Of a stretch of DNA of 64,000 nt, positions 46,032 through 55,342 are shown in pieces (position 1 is the first letter of the stretch; each line of letters starts with the position of its first letter). The stretch comes from Alphaproteobacteria bacterium (lineage in GTDB: Bacteria > Pseudomonadota > Alphaproteobacteria > UBA6615), in the NCBI GenBank assembly GCA_021774445.1, contig JAJFJA010000078.1, forward strand, positions 25,714 through 89,713. Direction: 5' to 3'. The position numbers and the translations under genes are program-made. The notes under the pieces are model-generated. The model worked only from the letters and a program-made list of their open reading frames with translations. It made no database searches and had not been told where the DNA came from.

Positions 46032-47110
46032 ACCCGTTGTCCCGATGATTTATCGAACAGGATCACCCGATCCACCGGCAACGATAGCCGTATCTCATTG
46101 CCGGTTTGGTCCATCAGCTCCGGAGACGGGTTCGCGATATGGGCGTCGATGCTGGTGCCATCCGCACATTCGACCGTGTACTGCACGTCGCGCCCGGTAA
46201 AGCTGATGCGGACCACCCGGCCAGCGAGCCCGAAGCCCGGCACGTCGGCGGCGCCGATCTGGACCGTCACATCCTCCGGCCGGATCGCGATGGCCACATC
46301 GCCGTCGTATCCGTTCGATTTCGACCAGGCCAGCCTTTGCTCGCCAAGCGCCAGGCCGGCACTCGTCAGCCGCCCCGGCAGGAAATTCATCGCCCCGACA
46401 AAGCCGGCGACGAACCGCGTCTTCGGCTGCCGATAGATCTCCCAGGGCGCCCCTACATGATGCACCACGCCGCCTTCCATCACGCAGATCCGGTCCGATA
46501 TGACCAGCGCTTCCTCCTGATCGTGGGTTACATAGACCGTGGTGATGCCCAGCTCGCGTTGAATGCCGCGGATATCCTCGCGCAATTCGATGCGCAGCTT
46601 GGCGTCGAGGTTGGACAGCGGTTCATCCATCAGCAGCACTTGCGGGCGGATGACCATCGCCCGCGCCAGGCCGACCCGCTGTTGTTGACCGCCACTGAGC
46701 TGGCTCGGCAGACGGTGGCCGAAGCCCTCCAGCCGCGCCATCGCCAACGCTTTTTCCACGCGCTCGTTTATTTCGTCTTTCGGCACTTTGCGGTTGCGCA
46801 GGCCGAACGCCACATTGTCGGCCACGCTCATATGCGGGAAGATCGCATAGTCCTGAAACACCATGCCGGTGTCGCGCCGATAGGCCGGAACATGGTCGAT
46901 CTGCCGGCCGCCCACGATCACCGCGCCGCTGTCCTGGATATTGAACCCGGCGATCGTCCGCAACAGCGTTGTCTTGCCGCAGCCGCTCGGGCCCAGCAGG
47001 GTAAAAAACTCGCCGGTCTCGATCGTCAGATCGACGTCGTCGAGCGCGGTCACGTCGGGCGGATAGGTCTTGCGGATACTCTTGAGTTCTACGCTCGCCA
47101 TTGCGCCCAT
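46028..47110 (-). CDS. ABC transporter ATP-binding protein, FbpC/AfuC/PotA type
   Basis: 360-residue ATPase. Walker A GPSGCGKTT (40-48), Q-loop MVFQDYAIFPHMSV, LSGGQ, Walker B VLLMDEPLSNLD, and a C-terminal TOBE domain (AIRPEDVTVQIG). Start may be 47110 (MGAM) or 47101 (MASVEL), the latter matching the family N terminus. It is divergent from the HAD hydrolase/receptor pair, with about 75 bases between. Confidence 0.92.
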   Translation of the reverse strand: MGAMASVELKSIRKTYPPDVTALDDVDLTIETGEFFTLLGPSGCGKTTLLRTIAGFNIQDSGAVIVGGRQIDHVPAYRRDTGMVFQDYAIFPHMSVADNVAFGLRNRKVPKDEINERVEKALAMARLEGFGHRLPSQLSGGQQQRVGLARAMVIRPQVLLMDEPLSNLDAKLRIELREDIRGIQRELGITTVYVTHDQEEALVISDRICVMEGGVVHHVGAPWEIYRQPKTRFVAGFVGAMNFLPGRLTSAGLALGEQRLAWSKSNGYDGDVAIAIRPEDVTVQIGAADVPGFGLAGRVVRISFTGRDVQYTVECADGTSIDAHIANPSPELMDQTGNEIRLSLPVDRVILFDKSSGQRV

Positions 47111-47182
47111 CTATTTTGCGGAACCGCAGCCGACCGAGTATATAGCTGCCTCCCGCAAACGAGGAGCGTTAAGGAGGACGTA

Positions 47183-47809
47183 ATGGCGCCAGCGCCAATT
47201 ACCGGGGTGGTATTCGATGTCGGCAGTGTGCTGGTCCGGGTCAGCTACCACACCATCGCCGAACATCTTGGGCGCCATTCGCCGCTGCCGCCGACCGAGA
47301 TCCACGACCATATGGTCGACACCGATTTGGAGTTCGATTCCGAAACCGGGAAATATGACTCTCGCGAGTATTTCCGCCGCCTCAAGGAGCGTATCGCCGG
47401 CGCCCCCGACTGGCACTACGACCAGTTCGTCACCGAGTTCGATGCCGGTTTGCAGATGACGGAGCAGGGCGCGGACGCCCTGCGTTACGCCGCAACGCGC
47501 GCTCGCGTCTTCCTCATGTCCAATACCGGCTACCTCCACGCCCGCTGGATCTTCCAGCAAGAGGTCATGGCGACCGTGCCGGAGCAGCACTTCTTCTCGT
47601 TTCGCGAGGGCATCATGAAGCCCGATCCACGCCTCTGGGACATCTTTTTCGCTCGCACCGGGTTAGCGCCGCAATCCTGCCTCTTCATTGACGACCGGCC
47701 GGAGAATTGCGCCGGCGCCGCCGACCTCGGCATCCAGGTCATCAACTTCGCGGTCGGTGAGACCAGCCTGCTCGAGGTGCTGCAGGCCAGGCTGCCGGAG
47801 GCGCCGTAA
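47183..47809 (+). CDS. HAD-superfamily hydrolase (YihX-like phosphatase group)
   Basis: 208-residue HAD phosphatase. Motif I reads VVFDVGSVL, with Asp nucleophile but Gly where the second Asp usually lies, as in the YihX glucose-1-phosphatase group (FDLGNVI). Motif II is LMSNTGYL, motif III Lys is in GIMKPDPRLW, and motif IV is FIDDRPENCAGA. AAGGAGG lies 5 bases before the ATG at 47183. It is followed after 85 bases by the receptor gene of the AfuABC/FbpABC-type importer, so hydrolysis of an imported phosphorylated compound is plausible. Confidence 0.9.
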   Translation: MAPAPITGVVFDVGSVLVRVSYHTIAEHLGRHSPLPPTEIHDHMVDTDLEFDSETGKYDSREYFRRLKERIAGAPDWHYDQFVTEFDAGLQMTEQGADALRYAATRARVFLMSNTGYLHARWIFQQEVMATVPEQHFFSFREGIMKPDPRLWDIFFARTGLAPQSCLFIDDRPENCAGAADLGIQVINFAVGETSLLEVLQARLPEAP

Positions 47810-47894
47810 CCTTTGCGCTCTACGATCCCGGTTGGATCGGCTATCATTGGCCACACGGGCCGTCAAAAGGCCTCAATCGTTACGGGAGGAAGGT

Positions 47895-48881
47895 ATGAAA
47901 TCTCTAAGCTTTTTCGGTGTCGGCGCCCTGGTCGCCGGCTCCCTCGTCGCCGCATCGGCGCCGGCCCTGGCGGACGGCAAGGTCGTGCTCTACAGCGCCC
48001 ATCAAAGCGCCATTATCGAGGCCATGGTGCCGCTGTTCGAGGCGGCCACCGGCATCGACGCCGAAGTCATCAAGGCCGGTTCCGGCGACACCATCCGCCG
48101 TGCCCTCGCCGAGAAGGACAATCCTCAGGCCGACGTCATTTGGAGCATCGGCGCCGAGCAACTGCAGGCCAATAACGAGATCCTGGAAGAATACACGCCC
48201 AAGGATGTCGACAAGATCAACCCGGCCTTCTTGGTCGGCGACAAATGGCTGCCTTACACCGGCATCGTCATGGTGTTCGTCGCCAACACCAACCTGCTTG
48301 CCGAAGGCGAGATCCCGCAGAGTTGGACTGATCTGGCGAATGCCGACCTCAAGGGCAAGGTGTCTTCCGCCCGCGCCGACAAGTCGGGCTCTTCCTATAT
48401 GCAACTCGCCACCGTGCTGAACATTTATGGCGACACCGGTTGGGACGTTTATGGCGACATCTTCGACAATTTCGCCCTGTCCGAGAGTTCCAGCGCCGTG
48501 CCCCGCTTCGTCAATGACGGCGAAGCCTCCATCGGCATCACCCTTGAGGACAACGCCCTGCGCTTCGTCGAAGGCGGTGGCCCGGTGACCATCGTCTATC
48601 CCGCCGATGGCACCACAGCCGCCCCGGACGGCATCGCCTTGGTCAAGAATGGCCCCAATCCGGACAACGGCAAGGCCTTCATCGATTGGGCGCTGTCATT
48701 GGAAGCCCAGACCTTCCTGGTCAAGGAAATGGGCCGGCGCTCCATTCGCACCGACGTGCCGTCCAGCGACGCATTGCCATCGTTCGACGACATCAAGGTC
48801 GTGCCCTACGACATCGGCTGGGCCGCCGAAAACCGCGAGATCTTCGTTGAGAAGTGGACCGATTTGATGGTCAGCCGCTAG
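47895..48881 (+). CDS. ABC transporter substrate-binding protein, AfuA/FbpA type
   Basis: 328-residue periplasmic receptor with a Sec signal ending ALA-DGKVVLYSAHQSA. The family segment VVLYSAHQSAIIEAMVPLFE and later QADVIWSIGAEQLQANNEIL, PQSWTDLANADLKGKVSSA and SIGITLEDNA are typical of the SBP_bac_6 group. FbpA-type iron receptors use a Tyr pair near the hinge, which I do not see here as YxY, favouring a non-iron ligand such as a phosphate-bearing organic. Start at 47895 has GGGAGGAAGG. It ends at a strong terminator. Confidence 0.9.
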   Translation: MKSLSFFGVGALVAGSLVAASAPALADGKVVLYSAHQSAIIEAMVPLFEAATGIDAEVIKAGSGDTIRRALAEKDNPQADVIWSIGAEQLQANNEILEEYTPKDVDKINPAFLVGDKWLPYTGIVMVFVANTNLLAEGEIPQSWTDLANADLKGKVSSARADKSGSSYMQLATVLNIYGDTGWDVYGDIFDNFALSESSSAVPRFVNDGEASIGITLEDNALRFVEGGGPVTIVYPADGTTAAPDGIALVKNGPNPDNGKAFIDWALSLEAQTFLVKEMGRRSIRTDVPSSDALPSFDDIKVVPYDIGWAAENREIFVEKWTDLMVSR

Positions 48882-48894
48882 CCGAGCGGCGCGT

Positions 48895-48927
48895 GGGGGA
48901 GGGGCCGACTGGTCGCTCCCCCTTTTT
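48895..48927 (+). terminator. Intrinsic terminator after AfuA/FbpA-type gene
   Basis: GGGGGAG (48895-48901) pairs with CTCCCCC (48916-48922), with an inner CGAC/GTCG stem, followed by TTTTT (48923-48927). It separates this rightward transcript from the convergent brnA end at 48931. Confidence 0.8.
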
Positions 48928-48930
48928 CCT

Positions 48931-49209
48931 CTAACTTGGGTCTCTTGGCTCTCGGTGGGTTTCATAGAACGAGCGCAACACAGCGTTCATACGGGTCTGG
49001 TAGCCCCGGCCCTGTTTTTTGAACCATTGCACCATATCGGCGTCTAGCCGCACGGTGAGCTGTTGTTTTGGGCTCTCCGGGTAAACCACCTGAGCTTGCT
49101 TCCAGAAATCGGGCCCAAGCGCCGGGCCATCCGGCGCGTCATTGCGCGAGCGGTCTTTCCGCTTATCCAGTGCCGCGTCAGAGACTGTTGTAATACGCCT
49201 TTTTGTCAT
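48931..49209 (-). CDS. brnA: BrnA antitoxin
   Basis: 92-residue antitoxin with a C-terminal BrnA ribbon-helix-helix domain: PKQQLTVRLDADMVQWFKKQ followed by GRGYQTRMNAVLRSFYE, diagnostic of the family. The N-terminal half is basic then acidic and likely wraps the toxin. It starts inside brnT (32-base overlap) with AGGAAAAA before the ATG. BrnA binds BrnT and represses the operon with it. Confidence 0.95.
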   Translation of the reverse strand: MTKRRITTVSDAALDKRKDRSRNDAPDGPALGPDFWKQAQVVYPESPKQQLTVRLDADMVQWFKKQGRGYQTRMNAVLRSFYETHREPRDPS

Positions 49210-49447
49210 TTTTTCCTGCCTTCCACGCCGAAATAATTCGGCGGTTCGACCCGCGCCACGTGTAGATCACCACCAGCACGCCATCGTTCCAGTGGCCAAC
49301 GGCGATGATCCGTTCTTCACCATAGTCGGCGCGACCATCAATCTGCTCGATCGTAGGATTTCTGAAGATCTTCGCCGCCAAGACAAAGTCGATACCGTGT
49401 TTTGCCAGGTTGGCAGTGCGCTTTTCCTCATCCCACTCAAAGCTCAT
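49178..49447 (-). CDS. brnT: BrnT ribonuclease toxin
   Basis: 89-residue BrnT-family toxin, a small RelE-like-fold RNase. Family pattern: MSFEWDEEKRTANLAKHGIDF, ADYGEERIIAVGHW, VVIYTWRGSNRRIISAWKA. Arg and Lys/His residues in these segments form the active site by family. Toxin-first order and 32-base overlap with brnA are usual. Promoter palindromes lie immediately upstream. Confidence 0.95.
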   Translation of the reverse strand: MSFEWDEEKRTANLAKHGIDFVLAAKIFRNPTIEQIDGRADYGEERIIAVGHWNDGVLVVIYTWRGSNRRIISAWKAGKNDKKAYYNSL

Positions 49448-49455
49448 TCCGCAAT

Positions 49456-49477
49456 GTAGCTACAAATGTAACTACAG
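49456..49477. promoter_or_regulatory. Twin palindromic operator for brnT-brnA
   Basis: TGTAGCTACA (49456-49465) is a perfect palindrome; TGTAACTACA (49468-49477) differs at one central base. They are 12 bases centre to centre and end 9 bases before the brnT start, the expected place for autorepression by BrnA or BrnA-BrnT. Confidence 0.75.
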
Positions 49478-49572
49478 TCAAGGCGCGAGACTCGCGTATT
49501 GGCTCTGGCACTGCGCTTGCGCACCTTTGCTCTTATGCGACGAAAGAGGCTTTCGGCGTTGTTCGCAACGAC

Positions 49573-50604
49573 CTATGCGCTGCTCGACCGCGCCCACAGG
49601 TTAATGCCGCCGTCGGTAGCGTATTCGTCGATCTCCACCAGTTCCTCCGGTGAGAACGTCGGGTTTGCCAGCGCCGCCACACTGTCCTCGATTTGGCTGA
49701 CCCGGCTGGCGCCGACCAGTGCCGAGGTCACCCGGCCGCCGCGCAACACCCAGGCCAGCGCCATCTGCGCCAGGCTCTGCCCGCGCCGCTGGGCGATTTT
49801 GTTGAGCGAGCGGATCCGCTCGACATTCTTTTCCGTCAGGAAACCATGCCTGAACGAGGCCCGTTCTTGCCCGGCCCGGCTATCCGCCGGGATCCCGTCC
49901 AAATATTTATTCGACAACATGCCTTGGGCCAGCGGCGAAAAGGCAATACAGCCCATACCCTCGGTCTCCAGCGTATCGAGCAGCCGATCTTCCTCGACCC
50001 ACCTGTTGAGCATGGAATAACTCGGCTGATGGATGATGCATTTATCGCCGAATTCACGCAGGACCGCCGCCGCTTCTTTCGTCCGCTCCGAATTGTAGGA
50101 CGAGATGCCGACATAGATCGCCCGGCCGGAACGCAAAGCCGTGTCGAGCGCGCCCATGGTTTCTTCGAGCGGTGTGTCGGGATCGAAGCGATGGGAATAA
50201 AAGATATCGACAGTGTCGATGCCCATCCGTTTGAGGCTCTGATCGAGGCTGCTGAGCAGATATTTCCGGCTGCCCCACTCCCCATAAGGACCCGGCCACA
50301 TGTTGTAGCCGGCCTTCGTCGAGATCACCAATTCGTCCCGATAGCCGGCGAAATCGGCCGCCAGGATCCTGCCGAAATTGGCCTCGGCCGAGCCCGGCGG
50401 CGGCCCGTAGTTATTCGCCAGGTCGAAATGGGTGATCCCCAAATCGAACGCCCGGCGGCACAGGGCTCGGGCGTTGTCGAACGAACTGTCATCGCCGAAA
50501 TAGTGCCACAGCCCCAGCGATATCGCCGGCAGCTTCAGTCCACTCCGGCCACAGCGGTTATATTGCATGGACTCGTAACGATCGCCTGCCGGCGTATGGG
50601 TCAT
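49573..50604 (-). CDS. gpr: L-glyceraldehyde-3-phosphate reductase-type aldo-keto reductase
   Basis: 343-residue AKR closely similar to E. coli YghZ (Gpr): GRSGLKLPAISLGLWHYFGD, HFDLANNYGPPPGSAEANFG, ISTKAGYNMWPGPYGEWGS and NRWVEEDRLLDTLE match it segment by segment. Catalytic Asp/Tyr are in FDLANNYGP, with Lys in STKAGY and His in FYSHRFD. It reduces aldehydes with NADPH and may detoxify glyceraldehyde 3-phosphate isomers or methylglyoxal. Start may be 50604, which keeps a GDRYESMQY leader like YghZ, or the internal ATG at 50568. Confidence 0.92.
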   Translation of the reverse strand: MTHTPAGDRYESMQYNRCGRSGLKLPAISLGLWHYFGDDSSFDNARALCRRAFDLGITHFDLANNYGPPPGSAEANFGRILAADFAGYRDELVISTKAGYNMWPGPYGEWGSRKYLLSSLDQSLKRMGIDTVDIFYSHRFDPDTPLEETMGALDTALRSGRAIYVGISSYNSERTKEAAAVLREFGDKCIIHQPSYSMLNRWVEEDRLLDTLETEGMGCIAFSPLAQGMLSNKYLDGIPADSRAGQERASFRHGFLTEKNVERIRSLNKIAQRRGQSLAQMALAWVLRGGRVTSALVGASRVSQIEDSVAALANPTFSPEELVEIDEYATDGGINLWARSSSA

Positions 50605-50991
50605 GGCTTGTTCCTCGACGAATTAGTCAATCTGAACCCCCGATTTGCGCGCAACGTTGCCGTCTCATCAACGAGCAGTTTGTTCTTGCTGGATTGCGGC
50701 CGGACCGGAAGCGCCAATGAGTATCGGGGCCTGGCTATCTCTACACCGCGCTGGATACCAATTCCAGCGCGCCTGGCCGCCGCCCAAATCGGCGCTCTCT
50801 TCCCGATCGGATATTCCCTGGAACATTTACTGCATTTTAGCGGTTTTACGACAGACTCAACGCTGAGGAGGCGGGAAGAAATTTGAGATACCGGTCCGGC
50901 ATTGGGCTTGCGATCGCCCCTGCCGTGCGGAATCTGTACAAATCGATTTCCCGTCGAAAGGAGCACTATCAACGACCCATTGAGCAATCAC
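50605..50991. promoter_or_regulatory. Control region between AKR and chemoreceptor operon
   Basis: About 387 bases with no supported gene. The genes on both sides read outward, so two promoters are expected. AAAGGAG at 50957-50963 is a good ribosome site. The stretch 50810-50870 is AT-richer than its surroundings. No clear operator repeat seen. Confidence 0.4.
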
Positions 50992-51519
50992 ATGACGACA
51001 CCGACCGGCCGCGAGGTTTTTTTCGATAAAGACGATTTGATCGTTAGTAAGACTAATCTAAAAGGTCACATCACCTACGCCAACGATATCTTTCTCGATA
51101 TCGCCGGCTACACCGAGGCGGAAGTCATCGGGAAACCCCATAACATGATCCGCCATCCGGAGATGCCGCGCTGCGTCTTCAAGCTGCTGTGGGATACCGT
51201 CCAAGCCGGCACGGAGATTTTCGCCTATGTGGTCAACATGGCGAAGAACGGCGACCATTATTGGGTTCTGGCCCACGTGACGCCAAGCTACGGCGCCAAA
51301 GGTAGCATTGTCGGTTACCATTCGACCCGCCGCGTACCCAACCCGCAAACAATCCAAAAAATTATCCAACCGCTTTACCGGGATCTCAGTCGGATCGAAC
51401 AAGACCGTTCCAACCGCAAGGACGGCATGGCGGCCTCCCATCAAAAGCTGCTGGATATCCTGGCCGAAAAGAACATCCAGTATGACGAGTTTGTCGCCGA
51501 CCTCGCGCGGGCCGCATAA
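50992..51519 (+). CDS. Stand-alone Aer-type PAS protein
   Basis: 175-residue soluble protein consisting of an Aer-like PAS domain (about 8-120) and a short helical tail. The family pattern is VSKTNLKGHITYANDIFLDI, GKPHNMIRHPEMPRCVFKLL, NGDHYWVLAHVTPSYG and GSIVGYHSTRRVPN. The PHNMIRHPEMP segment occurs in Aer and similar PAS modules that bind FAD or other cofactors. It is followed after 12 bases by a soluble MCP signalling protein lacking its own PAS. The AAAGGAG at 50957-50963 is 28 bases before the chosen ATG; an in-frame TTG at 50980 is closer, so the true start may be 50980. Confidence 0.88.
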   Translation: MTTPTGREVFFDKDDLIVSKTNLKGHITYANDIFLDIAGYTEAEVIGKPHNMIRHPEMPRCVFKLLWDTVQAGTEIFAYVVNMAKNGDHYWVLAHVTPSYGAKGSIVGYHSTRRVPNPQTIQKIIQPLYRDLSRIEQDRSNRKDGMAASHQKLLDILAEKNIQYDEFVADLARAA

Positions 51520-51531
51520 AGGGGAATTAGG

Positions 51532-52668
51532 ATGCTTAGTCTAGCAACAAAGCGTAGCCGGTCTGTGGGCGCCCAGGGTCCGGTGGTCGCAAAAATCGAC
51601 GAAATCATTGCTGTCTGCCAGCGCGTCTGCGAGGGCGATTTCGAGGCCCGGATTCTGGATATTCCCACCGAGCCGGGTAAGGAGCGCGATCTGGCGCTGA
51701 AGCTCAACGAGATGATCGACCGGATAGACGCCTATGTCCGCGAATCCACGGCATGCCTGCATTATGTCGAGAAGAACCGGCATTTTCGCCGCATCGTCGA
51801 AACCGGCATGCGCGGCGGCTTCTTGACCGCCAGCCGTGCCATCAATCACGCCGCCGATGGGGTGGCACAGAAAATGGGCGTTTTTGGCAACCTCGTCGGT
51901 ACTCTCAACGAGGCACTCGGGAGCTGTGAGGAAAAGGCCAACAGCATGGGGCAGTCGGCCGACAAGACCCGGGTCCAATCGGTCGATGTCGCGGCCGGCG
52001 CGGAGCAGGCCTTAAGCAACGTTCAGACCGTCGCCGCGGCGGCTGAGCAACTGACATCCTCGATCCAGGAAATCAATCGCCAAGTCACGCAATCGTCCGC
52101 CATCTCCGGCGAGGCGGTCGAGGAAAGCAAGAAGACCAGCGTTATCATCGGAGAGCTTTCGGCAACATCGGAAAGCATTGGCAACGTGATCGAGATGATC
52201 AACAACATCGCCGGTCAAACTAATCTGCTGGCGCTGAACGCCACCATCGAGGCCGCCCGCGCCGGTGAGGCCGGCAGGGGTTTCGCTGTCGTCGCCTCTG
52301 AGGTCAAGGCCTTGGCGGCGGAGACTGCCAAGGCGACCGACGAGATCACCGGACAGATCGGCGAAATCCGAGGCGCCACCAGCAAGGCGGTGGAATCGAT
52401 CGCTGGCATCGGCAGTACGATCCAGAATTTGAACGAGGTGGCCGCCACCATCGCCACGGCGGTCGAGGAACAGGGTACCGCGACCTCGGAAATCGCCCGC
52501 AATATTGAGGAAGCAACCCGCGGCGTGGCCGAAATCACGTCGGGCATTTCCACGGTTTCCGAGAACACCGAAGAGGTCAGCAGATCGTCCACGGAAATTC
52601 TGACAATCACGGGCGATTTGGCGAAACAGGCGGACAGCCTGCGGGCGGAACTGGCGCCCAAGGGATAG
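51532..52668 (+). CDS. Soluble MCP signalling protein
   Basis: 378-residue chemoreceptor signalling protein without membrane segment. An N-terminal helical region (about 15-110) with FEARILDIPTEPGKERDLAL resembles the input/HAMP-like part of cytoplasmic receptors. The rest is an MCP coiled coil with the conserved hairpin NLLALNATIEAARAGEAGRG. Twelve bases after the PAS gene, it likely joins it as a two-component aerotaxis or energy-taxis receptor. No methylation sites were mapped. Confidence 0.93.
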   Translation: MLSLATKRSRSVGAQGPVVAKIDEIIAVCQRVCEGDFEARILDIPTEPGKERDLALKLNEMIDRIDAYVRESTACLHYVEKNRHFRRIVETGMRGGFLTASRAINHAADGVAQKMGVFGNLVGTLNEALGSCEEKANSMGQSADKTRVQSVDVAAGAEQALSNVQTVAAAAEQLTSSIQEINRQVTQSSAISGEAVEESKKTSVIIGELSATSESIGNVIEMINNIAGQTNLLALNATIEAARAGEAGRGFAVVASEVKALAAETAKATDEITGQIGEIRGATSKAVESIAGIGSTIQNLNEVAATIATAVEEQGTATSEIARNIEEATRGVAEITSGISTVSENTEEVSRSSTEILTITGDLAKQADSLRAELAPKG

Positions 52669-52723
52669 TCGTCGCACGGAAACCGCCGGCGGCACACCTC
52701 GTCAGCGGCAGCCCCGCCGGCTG

Positions 52724-53818
<1,095 letters not shown>

Positions 53819-53832
53819 CAGATTTCCCCACC

Positions 53833-55326
53833 CTATGCGGCGACATACCGGTCCACCGCCGCCCGCAACCGCTCATCCGCCGCCACCAGGCTTTGCTCTA
53901 GCTTACGGCCCTGCGTGCGGCGTTCCGTGAGGGTCGACCGATACCCGGCCAGGCTGCGGCTGAGCGCCGGTGCCGCCGGTCCGCCCGGTCTTTCCCGCAC
54001 GGCAATGAAATGCTCCGGCGTCAGCAGTCGCCGGAAGTCGCTCTCTCCCAGACTTGGCGCCCGGCCGATCTGGCCCTCGAATGCCGCCACGAAGCTGTCG
54101 AAATCCGCCTGGCTGAGGGTCGATTTGCTGTCCATCACCTGCCGCGCCAATTTCCCCGATACCCCATGCGCCTGCCGGAACGAGATACCCTCGGCGCGCA
54201 CCAGCGAGTCCGCCAGCTCCGTAATCGTGATGCAGCTTTCATCGATATGCCGCCGCACCTTTTCCTCATCGATCTGCACCGCGCTCATCAGATCAGCCAG
54301 CAGCGACAGCGCCCGCTCGGCGGTATCGAAGGCGCCGTAACCGGCGATCTGCACTTCCCCTTCGGAGTCGTTCATGTCCGTGAACGGCGTGTTGTGCATC
54401 ACATTGATGATCGTGGCGCAACGCCCCGCGCCCAGTGAGCTGATCAGCCGCAGATGCTCCACCGGGACCGGGTTGCGTTTTTGCGGCATGATCGAACTGA
54501 CTTGCACGAAGGCGTTCGGCACATAGAGATGGCCGGTCTCGAAACCGGTCCATTGATTGAGGTCCTGAATGAACCGGCCGAGATTGATGAACATCACCTG
54601 CATCGCGCCATAGACGCCGGTGATGTAATCGCAGGCCGCGATACAACCATAGGAGTTTTCCTGGGCCGCCCCGAAGCCCAGCAGGTCGGCCATGCGCTGG
54701 CGGTCGATCGCAAAGCCGGTGGTGGTAATCGCCGCCGCCCCCATGCTGCACAGGTCGAGCGCCTTGCCGGCATGCAGCAGCCGGTCGAAGTCGCGCAGCA
54801 ACACTTCGATAAAGGCCCCGAGATAATGCCCGAAGGTCGTCGGTTGCGCCGGCTGACCGTGGGTGTAGGCGACGACGAGGGTCTCTTGGTTGTGCGTCGC
54901 CACTGTTGTCAGCGTTTCGATGAGAGCGCCAAGCTGATCCAGCAGCGTCGCCAGCCGCCGCTTGAGTTGCAGCTTGAAGACCGTATGGTCCATATCGTTG
55001 CGGCTGCGCCCGGTGTGCAACATGCCGGCGAGATCGGCGCCCAACCGCCTGGTCAGCTCCCCTTCCACATAAAAGAACAAATCCTCGAAGGCGCCGGTAT
55101 ACTCCATGCCCGCCGGATTCAGCGCCCCTTCGATCTGCCGCAACGCCGCCAGGATCTTCGACATATCGTCCTTGGCGCAGATATCTTGTTCGGCCAGCAT
55201 CACCCCATGGGCGAAATTGATGCGCATGAGATCGCCGGTGAAATGGACCTTTGAACCATCGAACAACGGCCCAAGGACCGTGTCCTTATAGACCGCGGCC
55301 GGAAACCTGGTGTCATCGGCGAGCAT
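53833..55326 (-). CDS. Argininosuccinate lyase-superfamily enzyme in ABC operon
   Basis: 497-residue member of the fumarase/aspartase/argininosuccinate lyase superfamily. The three conserved regions are visible: MLHTGRSRNDMDH, YTHGQPAQPTTFGHYLG and SSIMPQKRNP, the last containing the catalytic serine loop. It starts at residue level like ASL but has a divergent N terminus and an arginine-biosynthesis context is missing. It lies between the permease and ATPase genes of a sugar-type importer, so it more likely eliminates fumarate or an amine from an imported adduct. It could still be a bona fide ASL moved here, but the location argues otherwise. Confidence 0.88.
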   Translation of the reverse strand: MLADDTRFPAAVYKDTVLGPLFDGSKVHFTGDLMRINFAHGVMLAEQDICAKDDMSKILAALRQIEGALNPAGMEYTGAFEDLFFYVEGELTRRLGADLAGMLHTGRSRNDMDHTVFKLQLKRRLATLLDQLGALIETLTTVATHNQETLVVAYTHGQPAQPTTFGHYLGAFIEVLLRDFDRLLHAGKALDLCSMGAAAITTTGFAIDRQRMADLLGFGAAQENSYGCIAACDYITGVYGAMQVMFINLGRFIQDLNQWTGFETGHLYVPNAFVQVSSIMPQKRNPVPVEHLRLISSLGAGRCATIINVMHNTPFTDMNDSEGEVQIAGYGAFDTAERALSLLADLMSAVQIDEEKVRRHIDESCITITELADSLVRAEGISFRQAHGVSGKLARQVMDSKSTLSQADFDSFVAAFEGQIGRAPSLGESDFRRLLTPEHFIAVRERPGGPAAPALSRSLAGYRSTLTERRTQGRKLEQSLVAADERLRAAVDRYVAA

Positions 55327-55342
55327 GGTCCTACTTTCCGCC

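Noticed and set aside
44352..48881. Ferric iron transporter
   Set aside because: Family similarity alone suggests FbpABC, but the HAD phosphatase partner and the lack of a visible tyrosine pair make an organic phosphate equally likely; substrate left open.
53833..55326. Housekeeping argininosuccinate lyase (argH)
   Set aside because: Superfamily signature is present but the gene is embedded in an importer operon with no arginine genes, so I kept the broader name.
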